DNA of 21,929 nt, taken from assembly GCA_021817025.1 (NCBI GenBank), contig JAKAWF010000027.1, forward strand, positions 1 through 21,929, written 5' to 3'. Source of the DNA: a bacterium. Lineage in GTDB: Bacteria; Chloroflexota; Dormibacteria; UBA8260; Bog-877. Positions 1 to 9,523 of the stretch are shown here, one piece after another; positions within the stretch are counted from its first letter, which is position 1, and each line of letters opens with the position of its first letter. The translations under genes were made by a program, and so were the position numbers. The notes beneath the pieces were generated by a model. That model was not told the origin of the DNA and made no database searches. It saw only the letters and a list, made by a program, of their open reading frames with translations.

Positions 1-17
1 CAATACCAGTAACTTAG
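1..17 (+). repeat. IS left terminal inverted repeat
   Basis: CAATACCAGTAACTTAG is the exact reverse complement of 1431-1447. The transposase stop codon (TAA on the minus strand, 14-16) lies inside this repeat, so the coding region runs right into the end of the element. Confidence 0.93.
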
Positions 18-1405
18 GGTGGCGAGAGGATCCTGATGGCCGCCGGAGTCGGCAAGGTGGGCTGGGGCCATTGGCGATGCTCTGGGCGCTTGACCGCGAA
101 GCTGGTCATCTTGCGGCGCACGACGCGGGGATTGGCGCGGAGGCGGCGCCGGGGCAGCAGTTCTTCGAGGATCTCCTGGGTGGCATGGAGGATAGCCGCG
201 GCGAGGCTGACCTTGTCGCCCACGGAGCGGCGAATGCTGCGGCGGGCGGCGCGCAGGGTACGGGTGAAACTCACCCGGTCAGGGTCGATGTCGCTGTCGT
301 GAGCGGCCTGGCAGAGCAGCGCTCGAATCGCGTAGTGGACGCAGAGCATGCCCCACGCCTCCTGGTAGACCCCATCGGAGGTCTTGGAGCGCAGCACCAC
401 CCGGGGGCCGCGCTGGTGAGTCTTGAGCTCATCCAGTGCCGACTCGAACTCCCAACGCTCCGAGTAGAGTGCGGCCAGCTCGGGCGCAGGTGCCAGTTTG
501 GGATCCAGGATGGTGGTCACCAATCGGTAGGCAGACTCCGCCTGGGGCCGACCCGGGTCCTCGATGGTGTACTCGATGACCCGCACTACGAGGACGTCTT
601 TACGGCTGCGCTTGTCGGGTGATGCCACCAACTCGGAGCGAAACGAACCATCGGGATAGCGCTCCAGCACCGGCAGGACGGCATTGGCCTTGGCGCGCCA
701 GCATAGCTGCGCTCCGGTCCCTGCCATGGCCGAAAAGAGCGGGTGAGCGGTGAATCCTCGATCCGCCAGGATCAGCATCCCCGGGTCGATCGCCGCTACC
801 AGCTGGCGCGCCAGAGTCGGCTCGCCAGTCCCGTAGGCTCCCATCGCGGCTGCGAATATGGCTTTGGTGCCGGACTCCGCCAGCGCCACGATGCGCAACT
901 GCGGGAATGCCGACTCCCCCCGACTGGAACCGGGCCGTCCGAATGTCTGGGCATTGTCAGCCGTGTCGGCGGTGTCGAGCGTGGTGCCATCCATGGAGAC
1001 CACCCGCCACCCCCGATAGAACGCGCCCCGGCTGTCCAGCTGCGCCAGCGGCACGCATGCGGCTGTGAACAGGGCTTGCAGCGGCGCCGATCCCAGCCGC
1101 GCTCGCGCCTTCGAGATCGCCACCGAACTCGGCCGCTGCAGCGCATTCCGGGCCCGCCCAAGCAGACCTTCGGTGAGCTCCCGCAGCACCTCCTCATAGC
1201 CTGCTTCTCGAAACAGAGTCATCGCCAGCACGTAGTAGACAACCATCCGTGCCGGCAACAGCCGGTAGCGCAACTCGCGCTTCCCAGTGTTCTCGATCGC
1301 CTTGTCCACCAAGTCCTGGGGATAGGTTGCTGTCAACACTCCCAGGGCGATCCGGTCGCGCAACCTCCGACCGTCCTCAGGCTTCGGCTGTCCTACCCGT
1401 GGCAC
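14..1405 (-). CDS. IS4-family transposase (DDE)
   Basis: The 463-residue protein catalyses cut-and-paste movement of the surrounding element. The first catalytic Asp is in SMDGTTLD and the second in LADRGF. The C-terminal block YSERWEFESALDELK matches the IS4 signature Y-x2-R-x3-E-x6-K exactly and supplies the catalytic Glu. The N-terminal part (about residues 1-120) resembles the IS4 transposase N-terminal domain. The start is GTG at 1405. There is no Shine-Dalgarno site, because a near-perfect extended -10 element ends six bases before the start codon, which points to a leaderless mRNA. The stop codon lies within the left inverted repeat. The reading frame is intact, so the element may be active. 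Confidence 0.95.
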   Translation of the reverse strand: MPRVGQPKPEDGRRLRDRIALGVLTATYPQDLVDKAIENTGKRELRYRLLPARMVVYYVLAMTLFREAGYEEVLRELTEGLLGRARNALQRPSSVAISKARARLGSAPLQALFTAACVPLAQLDSRGAFYRGWRVVSMDGTTLDTADTADNAQTFGRPGSSRGESAFPQLRIVALAESGTKAIFAAAMGAYGTGEPTLARQLVAAIDPGMLILADRGFTAHPLFSAMAGTGAQLCWRAKANAVLPVLERYPDGSFRSELVASPDKRSRKDVLVVRVIEYTIEDPGRPQAESAYRLVTTILDPKLAPAPELAALYSERWEFESALDELKTHQRGPRVVLRSKTSDGVYQEAWGMLCVHYAIRALLCQAAHDSDIDPDRVSFTRTLRAARRSIRRSVGDKVSLAAAILHATQEILEELLPRRRLRANPRVVRRKMTSFAVKRPEHRQWPQPTLPTPAAIRILSPP

Positions 1406-1411
1406 CCACCC

Positions 1412-1420
1412 ATTATACCA
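1412..1420 (-). promoter_or_regulatory. Transposase promoter, extended -10
   Basis: On the minus strand TATAAT lies at 1417-1412 and is preceded by TGG, giving the extended -10 pattern TGnTATAAT. There is no good -35; the best-placed hexamer is in the inverted repeat. Transcription starting about seven bases after the -10 would begin at the GTG at 1405. Confidence 0.65.
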
Positions 1421-1430
1421 GCTTTAGGGT

Positions 1431-1447
1431 CTAAGTTACTGGTATTG
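1431..1447 (-). repeat. IS right terminal inverted repeat
   Basis: CTAAGTTACTGGTATTG is the exact reverse complement of bases 1-17. It lies just upstream of the transposase promoter, and a -35 element for that promoter would have to fall in or next to this repeat. Confidence 0.93.
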
Positions 1448-1561
1448 GGCCTAGGCTGGCATTTCCGCACAGAGGTGCCCGAGTCGCCAAAGGCGTGTCG
1501 GCCCAGGGTCCCACCCGGCCTCCATCTCGTCTGGGCTGGCATGGCGGAAGCAGATCTCGAC

Positions 1562-1591
1562 CTCGACAGTCCCGGGTGGCCCGGGGTCGAG
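1562..1591 (-). terminator. Hairpin terminator after the beta-oxidation operon
   Basis: CTCGAC (1562-1567) pairs with GTCGAG (1586-1591), and CCCGGG (1571-1576) pairs with CCCGGG (1580-1585). The loop is TGG and there is a 3-base bulge (AGT). The hairpin begins three bases past the stop codon of the acyl-CoA dehydrogenase. No U-tract follows on the minus strand, so the assignment rests on stem strength and position. Confidence 0.5.
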
Positions 1592-1594
1592 AAG

Positions 1595-2749
1595 TCACAG
1601 CGACCTCGCGATCAGCTCCTTCATGATCTCGTTGGTGCCGCCGTAGATCTTCTGTACCCTGGCAGCGGCATACATCCGGGCGATCGGGTACTCCAGCATG
1701 TAACCGTAGCCACCGAAGATCTGCAGGCACTTGTCGACAATCTCGCACTGCTTCTGGGTGCACCAGTACTTCGCCATCGACGCTGTCGCCGCATCCAGCT
1801 TGCCCTCGAGGTGTAGCGAGATGCAATGGTCCAGCAGCGTCCGGGCCGCCAGCGCTTCGGTCTTGCATTCGGCCAAGACGAACCGGGTGTTCTGGAACTG
1901 CATGAGGTCCTGTCCGAAGGCGGTCCGGGTCTTTGCGTACTGGACGGCTTGGGAGGTGGCCGCCTCCGTGATCCCCACCGCCGACACCGCGATCGCCAGG
2001 CGTTCCTGGGGCATCTGCGACATCAGCTGGCCGAATCCCTGGCCTTCGATGCCGCCCAGCAGGTTGGCGACCGGGACCCGCATGTCGACGAACGCGAGCT
2101 CGCGGGTATCCTGCCCCTTCATGCCAATCTTCTCCAGGACCCGGCCGCGCTCGAACCCCGGGAGGTCCCTGGTCTCCGCGACGATCAAAGACAGACCATG
2201 GCCCCCGGGCTCGGAGCCGGTGCGCGCGACGATGATCAGCAGGTCGCAGTGGGTACCGTTCGAGATGAAGGTCTTGGCGCCGTTGATGACGTAGTCGCCG
2301 CCGTCGCGGCGGGCGGCCGTACGGACGCTCTGGAGATCGGAGCCGGTGTCCGGCTCGGTCATCGCAATGGCGCCCACCAGCTCACCGCTCGCCATGCCGG
2401 GGAGCCAGCGGCGCTTCTGCTCCTCAGTTCCGTGGGTGAGGACGTAGTGGGCGACGATCGTGCTGTGGACGCTGTAGGCCCAGGCGTCATCGGCGACCCG
2501 GGCCTGCTCCTCGATCACCACGGCTTCGTGGGCGAAGGTTCCGCCGCCGCCGCCGTACTCCTCGGGCACGCTGATGCAGAGCAGGCCAGCCTCGCCCGCG
2601 GCGTTCCAGAACTCCCGGTCCACGGCCCGCTGCGCGGCCCACTTCTCCTGGTACGGCACGGATCTCTTGGCGAGAAAGGTTCTCGCCAACTGCCTGACCT
2701 CGTCGAGCTCCTCCGTCATCCACAAAGAGCGGTATGCGTTTGACTGCAT
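1595..2749 (-). CDS. Acyl-CoA dehydrogenase, long-chain (LCAD/FadE) type
   Basis: This FAD enzyme introduces the alpha,beta double bond into acyl-CoA, the first oxidation of beta-oxidation, and passes electrons to ETF. The protein has about 384 residues, normal for the family. It has the AMTEPDTGSDLQ flavin/substrate motif, the arginine-containing RTAFGQ segment and a C-terminal GGYGYMLEYPIARMY helix. The position that is Glu in medium-chain enzymes reads YGGT here. The likely catalytic base is instead the Glu of MPQERL, as in LCAD and isovaleryl-CoA dehydrogenases. I chose ATG at 2749 because AGGGGA (2760-2755) sits five bases upstream; an in-frame TTG at 2767 has no such site and overlaps the previous gene. 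It is the last gene of the operon, 14 bases after the hydratase stop. Confidence 0.93.
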   Translation of the reverse strand: MQSNAYRSLWMTEELDEVRQLARTFLAKRSVPYQEKWAAQRAVDREFWNAAGEAGLLCISVPEEYGGGGGTFAHEAVVIEEQARVADDAWAYSVHSTIVAHYVLTHGTEEQKRRWLPGMASGELVGAIAMTEPDTGSDLQSVRTAARRDGGDYVINGAKTFISNGTHCDLLIIVARTGSEPGGHGLSLIVAETRDLPGFERGRVLEKIGMKGQDTRELAFVDMRVPVANLLGGIEGQGFGQLMSQMPQERLAIAVSAVGITEAATSQAVQYAKTRTAFGQDLMQFQNTRFVLAECKTEALAARTLLDHCISLHLEGKLDAATASMAKYWCTQKQCEIVDKCLQIFGGYGYMLEYPIARMYAAARVQKIYGGTNEIMKELIARSL

Positions 2750-2763
2750 GAGATTCCCCTGGG

Positions 2764-3545
2764 TCAATGTCCGGTGAAGACCGGCTTTCGCTTCTCGCTG
2801 CCCGCGGCGACGCCCTCGCGCATGTCCGAGGTGCCCAGCAGCAGGTGGAAGTTCCGCCGTTCATACTCGCGCCCCCGCCGCAGAGAGGTCTCATGGGCCC
2901 GGTTGGCCGCGGCCCTGGCCATCTGCACCGCCTGCGGCGCGTTGGCTGCGATCCTCTCGACGGCTCCGAGCGCAGTCGACACGCCCTCGTCGTGGGAGGC
3001 CGCCCGAGCAACCAGCCCTCCCCCCCAGGCCTCCTGCGCGGAGATCGGCTCCCCGGTCAGGAGCGGCTGCATGGCCTTCGCCTGGCCGAGCGCGTGCCCC
3101 AGGCGCTCAGTCCCGCCCGCGCCCGGGAGGGCCCCGATGACGACCTCAGGGACCCCGAAAGTGGCGGACTCCGCCGCCACTACGACATCACAGGCGAGAG
3201 CCAGCTCGCACCCGCCTCCCAGAGCGAGACCGCGGACCGCGGCGACCACGGGCTTGGGCAGCGGCTCCAGCCGTCGAAGAGCCGTCGGCCAAACCCGTCC
3301 CTGTCGGGGAGGCGGGCATTCATCAGCCCGCTGAGCTCCTTGATGTCGGCTCCGACCCAGAAGGCCCGTTCCCAGCCGGTGATCACGACTGCTCTGATGC
3401 CTTCGTCGAGGTCGGCCCCAGCGAGCGCATCCGCGAGCTGCTCCACCAGATCTCGGCTCAGCGCGTTCAACGCCTCCGGCCGGGTGAGCGTGAGGAGGGC
3501 CACGAATCCTCGCACCTCACTGGTCACGAGGGCCCTGTCAATCAT
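2764..3545 (-). pseudogene. Enoyl-CoA hydratase, single frameshift
   Basis: This is a crotonase-family gene that would hydrate 2-enoyl-CoA to 3-hydroxyacyl-CoA. It is split over two frames. The first encodes ALLTLTRPEALNALS through VGADIKELSG, and the second resumes at PLPKPVVAAVRG, with GGGCELALACD, GALPGAGGTERL and a normal C-terminus. The break is near 3270-3275. One extra G in the minus-strand GACGG-CTGGAG stretch would join the frames and give a usual length of about 260 residues. ATG at 3545 has AGGGGA six bases upstream and overlaps the preceding ligase by eight bases; an upstream GTG at 3551 is poorly spaced. The oxyanion-hole segments are otherwise conserved, so the lesion is recent or is a one-base sequencing error. 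Confidence 0.85.
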
Positions 3546-5238
3546 CGCCACTCCCCTGGGTGTACGCGTTCACGTGAGCGGCCCGGATGACCTTCTTGTC
3601 GATCTTGCCGACACTGGTCTTGGGGATCGAGTCTGTGAAGATCACCATCTCCGGCAGCTGCCACTGGGCGAAGCCGGCCGACAGGTGCTGGCGGATGTCG
3701 GCGGCGGTCACGTCGTGGCCCGGTGCGAGTACGACCAACGCCAGGGGACGCTCCTGCCACTTGGGGTGCGGGACCCCGACCACTGCCGCTTCGAGGACAC
3801 CGGGGTAGGACACGATGGCATTCTCCATGTCGATCGACGAGATCCACTCCCCACCACTCTTGATCACGTCCTTGATCCGGTCGGTGACCTTGAGGTAGCC
3901 GTTGGTGTCGATCGCGCCCACGTCCCCGGACCGCCAGTAGCCGTCGACGAACCGCTCGTCCGCCTCCGGCATGTCGTGGTAGCTGGTCGCGATCCAGGGG
4001 CCCCGGACGCAGATCTCGCCGACGGCTCTCCCGTCGTGGGGCAGCCGCTCCCCGCCCGGCCCCAGGAGCATGATGTCGATCCCAGTGATGGGCAGGCCCT
4101 GCTTGCGCTTGAGCTCCCAGCGCGCCCGCTCGTCCAGCCGCGTCTTGAGCCCGGGCTTGAGCCGGTTCACCGTTACCAAAGGGGTGGTCTCGGTGGCGCC
4201 ATACGCGTGCAGCACCTCGGCCCCGGTGAGGTCATGGAAACCGCGCATCATCGACAGCGGCGGCTCGGTCGCACCGGACAACAGCCTCACCCGGCTGAAG
4301 TCCGGCTTGTCCGCTCGCTCCTGGATGTGGTGCAGCAGCGGCTGGAAGATCGCGGGGGCGCCATTGGCGACGGTGACCCCTTCCGCGATCATCGCCTCTG
4401 TGAGAGGGGCTGTGTCCTCGGCCACGTACCGGCCCGGCAGCACGATCTTGTTGGCCATGAGAATGGCCGCCTGCGGAAGCCCCCAGCCCTGACCGTGGAA
4501 CATCGGTGTGATCAGCATGGTGCAGTCGTCGAGGGTCATCCCGATGGTCGCCACCAGCGCCAACGAGTGCAGGTAGATGGCGCGGTGCGAGTAGTAGACG
4601 CCCTTGGGACGCCCCGTGGTCCCGGTTGTGTAGCAGGCGCTGTAGGCGGACCGTTCGTCGACGACCGGCCAGTCGATGGAGTCCGGCTCAGCGGCGAGGA
4701 GGTCCTCGTAGTGGTAGATGGGCGACAAGGTCGTACTGATCTCCGAGAGGGGCTTGTCGGTCATCACCAGCCAGCCCTTCACCCCTGAGGCCTGCGCCCC
4801 GATGGCCTCGGCCACCGGTAGCAGCGTCTCGTCGACGGCGATGAAGGATACCTGGCTGTGCTGGACGACGTAGCCCAGATCCTCCGGACCGAGCCGCAGG
4901 TTCATCTGGAGCATGACCGCGGCGACCCCGGGGATCGCCCAGTAGAGCTCGAAGTGACGGCGGCTGTTCCAGTCGAGGATGCCCACGCGGTCTCCCGGCT
5001 GGACGCCGAGACCGCGCAGGGCGTTGGCGGCCCGGCTAGCCCGCCCGTAGCACTCGCGGTAGGTGTACCGGCCCCAGCCGCCATCAGGGGTGCGGTAGAC
5101 GATCTCCTGTTCCGGGTTGGTGCGGGCCGCGTGCCGGATCAGGGTCGTGGTGTTGAGCTGGTAGTCGTCACCCATGGTCGAAGGGCATCCCTGCACCACC
5201 GGGCGGGTGGCGTTCGTCTGGCTCTTCACGGCCGTCAC
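3538..5238 (-). CDS. Fatty-acyl-CoA ligase (ANL superfamily, AMP-forming)
   Basis: This enzyme activates a carboxylic acid to its CoA thioester through an acyl-adenylate. The 566-residue protein has the P-loop [11 protein letters not shown] (203-213), YGATETTP (346-353), YWRSGDVG with the ribose-binding Asp (about 434-441), the hinge block [15 protein letters not shown] (453-467) and the catalytic Lys545 in TSVGKIDKK. The overall pattern is that of medium/long-chain ligases of the AlkK/FadD type; chain length cannot be read from sequence. The start is GTG at 5238, overlapping the SDR stop as GTGA and implying translational coupling. A later ATG (residue 22, 5175) is possible but has no better ribosome site. 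Confidence 0.92.
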   Translation of the reverse strand: MTAVKSQTNATRPVVQGCPSTMGDDYQLNTTTLIRHAARTNPEQEIVYRTPDGGWGRYTYRECYGRASRAANALRGLGVQPGDRVGILDWNSRRHFELYWAIPGVAAVMLQMNLRLGPEDLGYVVQHSQVSFIAVDETLLPVAEAIGAQASGVKGWLVMTDKPLSEISTTLSPIYHYEDLLAAEPDSIDWPVVDERSAYSACYTTGTTGRPKGVYYSHRAIYLHSLALVATIGMTLDDCTMLITPMFHGQGWGLPQAAILMANKIVLPGRYVAEDTAPLTEAMIAEGVTVANGAPAIFQPLLHHIQERADKPDFSRVRLLSGATEPPLSMMRGFHDLTGAEVLHAYGATETTPLVTVNRLKPGLKTRLDERARWELKRKQGLPITGIDIMLLGPGGERLPHDGRAVGEICVRGPWIATSYHDMPEADERFVDGYWRSGDVGAIDTNGYLKVTDRIKDVIKSGGEWISSIDMENAIVSYPGVLEAAVVGVPHPKWQERPLALVVLAPGHDVTAADIRQHLSAGFAQWQLPEMVIFTDSIPKTSVGKIDKKVIRAAHVNAYTQGSGDD

Positions 5239-5978
5239 CTCGCCGCCATGCGCAGGCAGCCGTCAAGCCGGATGACCTCACCGTTGAGCATGGTGTTCTC
5301 GAGGATGTGCACCGCTAAGGCGGCGTACTCCTCGGGCCGTCCGAGCCGGGACGGGAAAGGCACCTGGCTGCCCAGAGACTGACGTGCCTCCTCCGGGAGC
5401 AGCCCGAGCATTGGGGTATCGAACAGTCCTGGGGCGATGGCGACGACTCGGATTCCGTGGCGAGCCAGCTCACGCGCCACCGGCAGGGTCATCGACACCA
5501 CGCCGCCCTTGGACGCGGAGTAGGCCACCTGCCCGATCTGCCCCTCGTAGGCCGCCACCGAGGCGGTGTTGATCACCACCCCACGCTCCCCGTCGGGACC
5601 CGGCTCGTTGCTCGACATGGCTTCTGCCGCGAGCCGCATGACGTTGAAGGTGCCGACCAGATTGATGTTGACGACCCGCGCGAAGTGCGCCAGGGCATGC
5701 GGCCCCTGCTTGCCCAGGACCTTCTCGGCAATGGCAGTCCCGGCGCAGTTGACCACGCCGGCCAGCCCGCCGGTCTGGCCGGCGGCCACGCCCACGGCGG
5801 CGGCCACCTGGGCCTCGTCGGTGACGTCGGCCTGCACGAACACGGCTCCGGTGGGTGCCTCACCAGCGATGTCCGCTACGACCACCCGCGCCCCCCGGTC
5901 GAGGAGCGCTCGGGCCGTCGCGGCGCCCAGACCGGATGCGCCGCCGGTGACGAGAAAGCTGCGATCCTTGATATCCAT
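5235..5978 (-). CDS. SDR-type 3-hydroxyacyl-CoA dehydrogenase
   Basis: This is a short-chain dehydrogenase of 247 residues resembling the HSD17B10-like (type II) 3-hydroxyacyl-CoA dehydrogenases, which oxidise 3-hydroxyacyl-CoA with NAD+. It has the nucleotide-binding TGGASGLG (11-18), an acidic ADI at the end of the second strand that favours NAD, NCAG (77-80), and catalytic Asn106, Ser140, Tyr153 and Lys157 (YSASK). PGLFDTPM and the C-terminal GEVIRLDG are typical. A strong ribosome site (GAGGAGGGGAAGG) sits directly before ATG 5978. It lies 11 bases after the thiolase gene. Exact substrate is inferred from the operon. Confidence 0.9.
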   Translation of the reverse strand: MDIKDRSFLVTGGASGLGAATARALLDRGARVVVADIAGEAPTGAVFVQADVTDEAQVAAAVGVAAGQTGGLAGVVNCAGTAIAEKVLGKQGPHALAHFARVVNINLVGTFNVMRLAAEAMSSNEPGPDGERGVVINTASVAAYEGQIGQVAYSASKGGVVSMTLPVARELARHGIRVVAIAPGLFDTPMLGLLPEEARQSLGSQVPFPSRLGRPEEYAALAVHILENTMLNGEVIRLDGCLRMAAR

Positions 5979-5989
5979 CCTTCCCCTCC

Positions 5990-7168
5990 TCAGGAAAGTC
6001 GTTCGATGATGGTCGCGTTGGCCATGCCGCCGCCTTCACAGATCGTCAGCAGGCCATAGCGGCTGCCCGACCGCTCGAGTTCGCACAGCAGGTCCGTGAG
6101 CAGGCGCGCGCCGGTGGACCCCAGGGGATGTCCAATCGCGATCGACCCGCCGTTGACGTTGAGCCGGTCGCCGCCGACCCCGAACTCCCTCTGCCAGATC
6201 AGAGGCACGCAGGCGAACGCCTCGTTGACCTCGACCCGGTCGATGGCTTCGATCTCGAGTCCGGCCCTGGCGAGCACCTTGCGGGTCGCCGGGAGGATCG
6301 CGGTGAACTGCAGGATCGGGTCGGCGGCGGCGACCGCCATGGCCACGATGCGGGCCCGCGGGCGCAGCCCAGCCATCTCGGCCACTGCCCGGTCGCCGAC
6401 CAAGAGAGCGGCCGCGCCATCGCTCATCTGAGAGGCGTTGCCCGCGGTGATGGTGCCGTCAGGGGCGAACACGGGTGCCAACTGGGCCATCCGCGCCGGG
6501 TCGGGCGAGTAGCGGATGCCCTCGTCCCGAGTCATCCGCACCTTGCCACCACCGGGCCCCGTCACCTCCACCGGCACCAGCTGGGCGCTGAAGAAACCAG
6601 TTTCCGTGGCGGCGGCAGCTCGCCGGTGGCTCTCGACGCTGAACGCATCCAGCTCCTCGCGGGTCAACCCCCACTTGCTGACCACCAGCTCGGCCGACGG
6701 GCCCTGGGCCAACAGTCCGCCGTGATACCGGGCCAGTGAGCGCTCCCCGTACCACTCCCCCGGCGGTCCACCCGGAACGAACAGCGGCCCGAGGTCGACG
6801 CGGGACATCGACTCGACGCCACATCCGATGGCGAACTCGTATGCGCCACTGACCACGCCCTGAGCAGCGAAGTGGACGGCCTGCTGCCCCGATCCGCACT
6901 GGCGGTCGATGGTCGTCGCCGGCAGGGACTCCGGGAGCCCGGCGCCGAGCAGGGCGTTGCGGGCGATGTTGCCCGCCTGCTCGTCCCGCTGCAGAGCGCA
7001 GCCGGCGATGAGGTCGTCGAGGCGCTCCGGGTCGAGGTCCGTGCGCTCGACCAGGGTCGCCAGGGTCTGCGCCAGAAGGTCGGTCGGATGCCAGTCCTTG
7101 AGCTGTCCTCCGCGCTTGCCGACCGGCGTGCGGACCGCGTCGATGATGACGGGTTCCCTGGTGGTCAT
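5990..7168 (-). CDS. Thiolase (acetyl-CoA acyltransferase)
   Basis: This enzyme cleaves 3-ketoacyl-CoA with CoA to acetyl-CoA (or propionyl-CoA) and a shortened acyl-CoA, the last step of beta-oxidation. The 392-residue protein carries all thiolase landmarks: nucleophilic Cys91 in [14 protein letters not shown] (315-318), His347 in GHPLGSTG and the acid/base Cys377 in CEGGGMANA. Length is normal and the frame is intact. ATG 7168 is preceded by AGGAGG at about ten bases. Whether it acts in degradation or synthesis cannot be read from the sequence; the surrounding dehydrogenases and ligases favour degradation. Confidence 0.94.
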   Translation of the reverse strand: MTTREPVIIDAVRTPVGKRGGQLKDWHPTDLLAQTLATLVERTDLDPERLDDLIAGCALQRDEQAGNIARNALLGAGLPESLPATTIDRQCGSGQQAVHFAAQGVVSGAYEFAIGCGVESMSRVDLGPLFVPGGPPGEWYGERSLARYHGGLLAQGPSAELVVSKWGLTREELDAFSVESHRRAAAATETGFFSAQLVPVEVTGPGGGKVRMTRDEGIRYSPDPARMAQLAPVFAPDGTITAGNASQMSDGAAALLVGDRAVAEMAGLRPRARIVAMAVAAADPILQFTAILPATRKVLARAGLEIEAIDRVEVNEAFACVPLIWQREFGVGGDRLNVNGGSIAIGHPLGSTGARLLTDLLCELERSGSRYGLLTICEGGGMANATIIERLS

Positions 7169-7214
7169 GGCAGTTGCGCCTCCTGTGGGTCTCGGCCGTG
7201 ATGTTCTGGGTGCG

Positions 7215-7955
7215 TCAGTGGCAGACCGGCTCCCGACGCCAGCTGAAGTCGGTCACACCTTCGGCCGAGTCTGGCTCGGTGATGTTCAGGGACTGAGCGA
7301 TCGACTCCCGGTCGAGGGCTTGGGTCAGCGCCCCGTACGATGACCCCTCGAGGAGGCGGTTGGCCCCCGCATCGACGATCGTTGGGCCCCCTGCGACCCA
7401 TCTGGCGAGTTTGCGCGCGACCCGGTCGAGCTCTTCAGGGCTGAGGGCCCGGCTGACCAGACCTGCCGGGCGGAGCCCCTCGCCGGGCAGCTCGCCGCCG
7501 GGAAGGAGGAGCTCCTCAGCCCGCTGCGGTCCGACCGGTCGCGGCAGGGTCCGGCTGCCGCCGAGGTCGACCGAGCGACCCATTCGCGGGAGGGCCTGCC
7601 GGAACCGTGCGGTGGTCGCAGCCACTGCAGGTCGCCGCCGGGGCCGAGGTTGCCGCCGCAGCCGATGGCCGCCCCGTCCACCTGGGCGATCACCGGCTGC
7701 GGCGGCGCATCGATCGCCGGGGGCACCCGGTTCTTCGATCGAACAAAGTCGAGGAAGTCTCTTGCCGGGGGGGAGCCTGTCCAGATCGGGGCCGGCCCGG
7801 AAGGCGCCACCCGACCCGGTGGACACCACGACCGGCTGCGACCGGTCGGCCCCCAGGCGCTCGTCGTGGGTGTGGGCCGGTGAAACTCGATGGTCTCCAC
7901 CCCGTCGTGGGAGGTGACGTGGGTGGTCTCCAAGCCGTCCGCACCGGCGACCCAT
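7215..7955 (-). pseudogene. Enoyl-CoA hydratase/isomerase, multiply frameshifted
   Basis: This is a second crotonase-family gene, recognisable only in pieces over two alternating frames. They are: SHDGVETIEFHRP; then SQPVVVSTGSGGAFRAGPDLD; then APPQPVIAQVDGAAIGCGGNL; then ARFRQALPRMGRSVDLGGS, continuing to a plausible C-terminus ending DFSWRREPVCH. At least three switches are needed after the start region (about 7880, 7790 and 7630), plus one just after ATG 7955, which has GGAG eight bases upstream. The segment between HRP and the GAFRAGPDL block seems shorter than in relatives. The gene sits 46 bases before the thiolase and 13 bases after the upstream ligase, so its operon position is regular. 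No single frame gives a functional hydratase. Confidence 0.8.
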
Positions 7956-7968
7956 CACAGTCACTCCT

Positions 7969-9510
7969 TCATGGCTGAACTGGGGCCGGGTCCCCGAGCT
8001 CCGCCCTCAGCACATGCTTGAGGATCTTACCCGAGGGGTTGCGGGGGATCTCGCGGATGATGAGATCACGGGGCAGCTTGTAGTCAGCGATGCGTTCAGC
8101 GGCGAACGCGCGCAGGTCCTCCAGGGTGACCGTGGCGCCCGGCGCGGGGGTCACCACGGCGACGATGGTCTCGCCGAAGTCCTCGGACGGCCTGGATATG
8201 ATGGCCACATCGAGAACGCCCGGGTGCTCGGCCAATGCGTTCTCCACCTCCACCGAGTAGACATTGCGACCGCCGGTGATGATCAGGTCCTTGAGCCGGT
8301 CGACGAGGGTGATGTAGCGGTCGGCGTCGATGCGAGCGAGGTCACCGGTGTGCACCCACCCGTCGCGGACCGCCTCGGCGGTGGCGTCGGGCTGGCGCCA
8401 GTAGCCCTTCATCATCGTCTCACCGCGCATGATCATCTCGCCGACGACGCCGGGCACGACGTCGCGGCCGGCGGTGTCGACGATCCGCACCTCCGTGTTC
8501 GGCAGGGCGAGGCGTCCGCTGGCGTCGGGCCTGGCCCGGACCTCCTCGGGGGCGCAGTAGATGCCTCCCGGCCCTCCCTCTGTCTGCCCACAGGCCTGGA
8601 CCAAGTCGACGCCGGGCAGCGCCTCCACCAGCGACTGCACCGTGGCGGCGGGCATCGGGGCAGCGCCGAACAGGCCCACGCGCCACGACGACAGGTCCCG
8701 CTGGGCCAGGCTCGGACTCCTCAACAGCATCTGGTACATGGTGGGGACCCCGAAGAACACGTTGATCCTCTCCCGCTCCATGGCCTCGAGCACGGCCTCG
8801 GGTTCGAAGCCCGGCAGGACCACATGCGTGGCGGAGACCAGGGTGCCGCCCACGACCAACATCGACAGCTCGGCAGAGTGGTACATCGGCGCCACGTGCA
8901 GGATGCGATCCCCGTCGCGGGTGCGGAGGATGATGCTGGTGTTCAGGCCCACCCACAGGATGCGGTGGTGATCGAACAGCGCGCCCTTGGGCCGACCGGT
9001 GGTGCCCGACGTGTAGAGGATCACGGCGTCGTCGGCCTCGTCGACCTCCACCTCCAGAGCCTCGTCACTGAGCCCCTCGGCCGCTTCGAAGAGCGAGGAG
9101 TACCCCTCGACACGGCCGAGAGCGATCGGAGGAGTGCGCAGGCTCAGGCTCGGCATCGCGTCGCGGCGCCGCACCGCCCGCTCGACCTCTGGGCCGAACA
9201 CCAGCAAGGAGGCCTCGGAGTCCTCCAGCAGGTACTGCAACTCAGGGGCCGCCGACCGGGGATTGACCGGTACGACGATCACGCCGAGCCTCATCGCGGC
9301 GTACAGGGCGATGACGTAGCCGTCGCTGTTGCCGGACATCAGCAGCATCCGGTCGCCCGGGCCCAGTCCCTGAGCGGCCAGGGCGCGGGCAGTCCGGTTC
9401 ACCGTCGAGTCGAGCTCGCGGTAGGTGTAGCTGCGGGCACCGAATACGAGAGCCGTCCGGGAGGGGCAGCGCCCGGCGCTCATGCTCAATGTGCTTCCGA
9501 TGGTGGGCAC
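7969..9510 (-). CDS. Acyl-CoA ligase (ANL superfamily), second copy
   Basis: This is an AMP-forming acyl-CoA synthetase of 513 residues. Motifs are [11 protein letters not shown] (166-176), ACGQTEGGPGG (306-316) in place of the usual YGxTE, GWVHTGDLARID (384-395), DRLKDLIITGGRNVYS (404-419) and catalytic Lys495 in NPSGKILK. It is only moderately like the ligase at 3538-5238, so it is probably not a recent duplicate and may prefer another acid. The start is GTG at 9510, with GAAGGAGG five bases upstream and VPTIGSTLS as the N-terminus. The open frame extends farther upstream, but that extension would overlap the CaiB-like gene and looks non-coding. Confidence 0.92.
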   Translation of the reverse strand: MPTIGSTLSMSAGRCPSRTALVFGARSYTYRELDSTVNRTARALAAQGLGPGDRMLLMSGNSDGYVIALYAAMRLGVIVVPVNPRSAAPELQYLLEDSEASLLVFGPEVERAVRRRDAMPSLSLRTPPIALGRVEGYSSLFEAAEGLSDEALEVEVDEADDAVILYTSGTTGRPKGALFDHHRILWVGLNTSIILRTRDGDRILHVAPMYHSAELSMLVVGGTLVSATHVVLPGFEPEAVLEAMERERINVFFGVPTMYQMLLRSPSLAQRDLSSWRVGLFGAAPMPAATVQSLVEALPGVDLVQACGQTEGGPGGIYCAPEEVRARPDASGRLALPNTEVRIVDTAGRDVVPGVVGEMIMRGETMMKGYWRQPDATAEAVRDGWVHTGDLARIDADRYITLVDRLKDLIITGGRNVYSVEVENALAEHPGVLDVAIISRPSEDFGETIVAVVTPAPGATVTLEDLRAFAAERIADYKLPRDLIIREIPRNPSGKILKHVLRAELGDPAPVQP

Positions 9511-9523
9511 GGGAACCTCCTTC

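Larger units (their letters stand above)
1..1447 (-). mobile_element. IS4-family insertion sequence, complete
   Basis: The element is bounded by 17-bp perfect inverted repeats at 1-17 and 1431-1447 and holds a single full-length transposase gene. Length (about 1.45 kb), one long ORF and the YREK motif fit the IS4 family. The left repeat starts at base 1 of the window, so the left flank is not visible and the target-site duplication cannot be checked. The right flank begins at 1448. The element lies downstream of the last gene of the beta-oxidation operon and reads in the same direction. It lands after that operon's hairpin terminator, so no neighbouring gene visible here is interrupted. Confidence 0.92.

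Noticed and set aside
2764..3545. Programmed ribosomal frameshift in the hydratase
   Set aside because: I see no slippery heptamer or downstream structure at the junction, and crotonases are not known to use it; a simple one-base indel explains it.
2767..4788. Long plus-strand open frame (673 codons) opposite the hydratase and ligase
   Set aside because: It is antisense to clear family members, rich in Arg/Gly/Asp/His as expected for the complement of GC-rich genes, and has no ribosome site.
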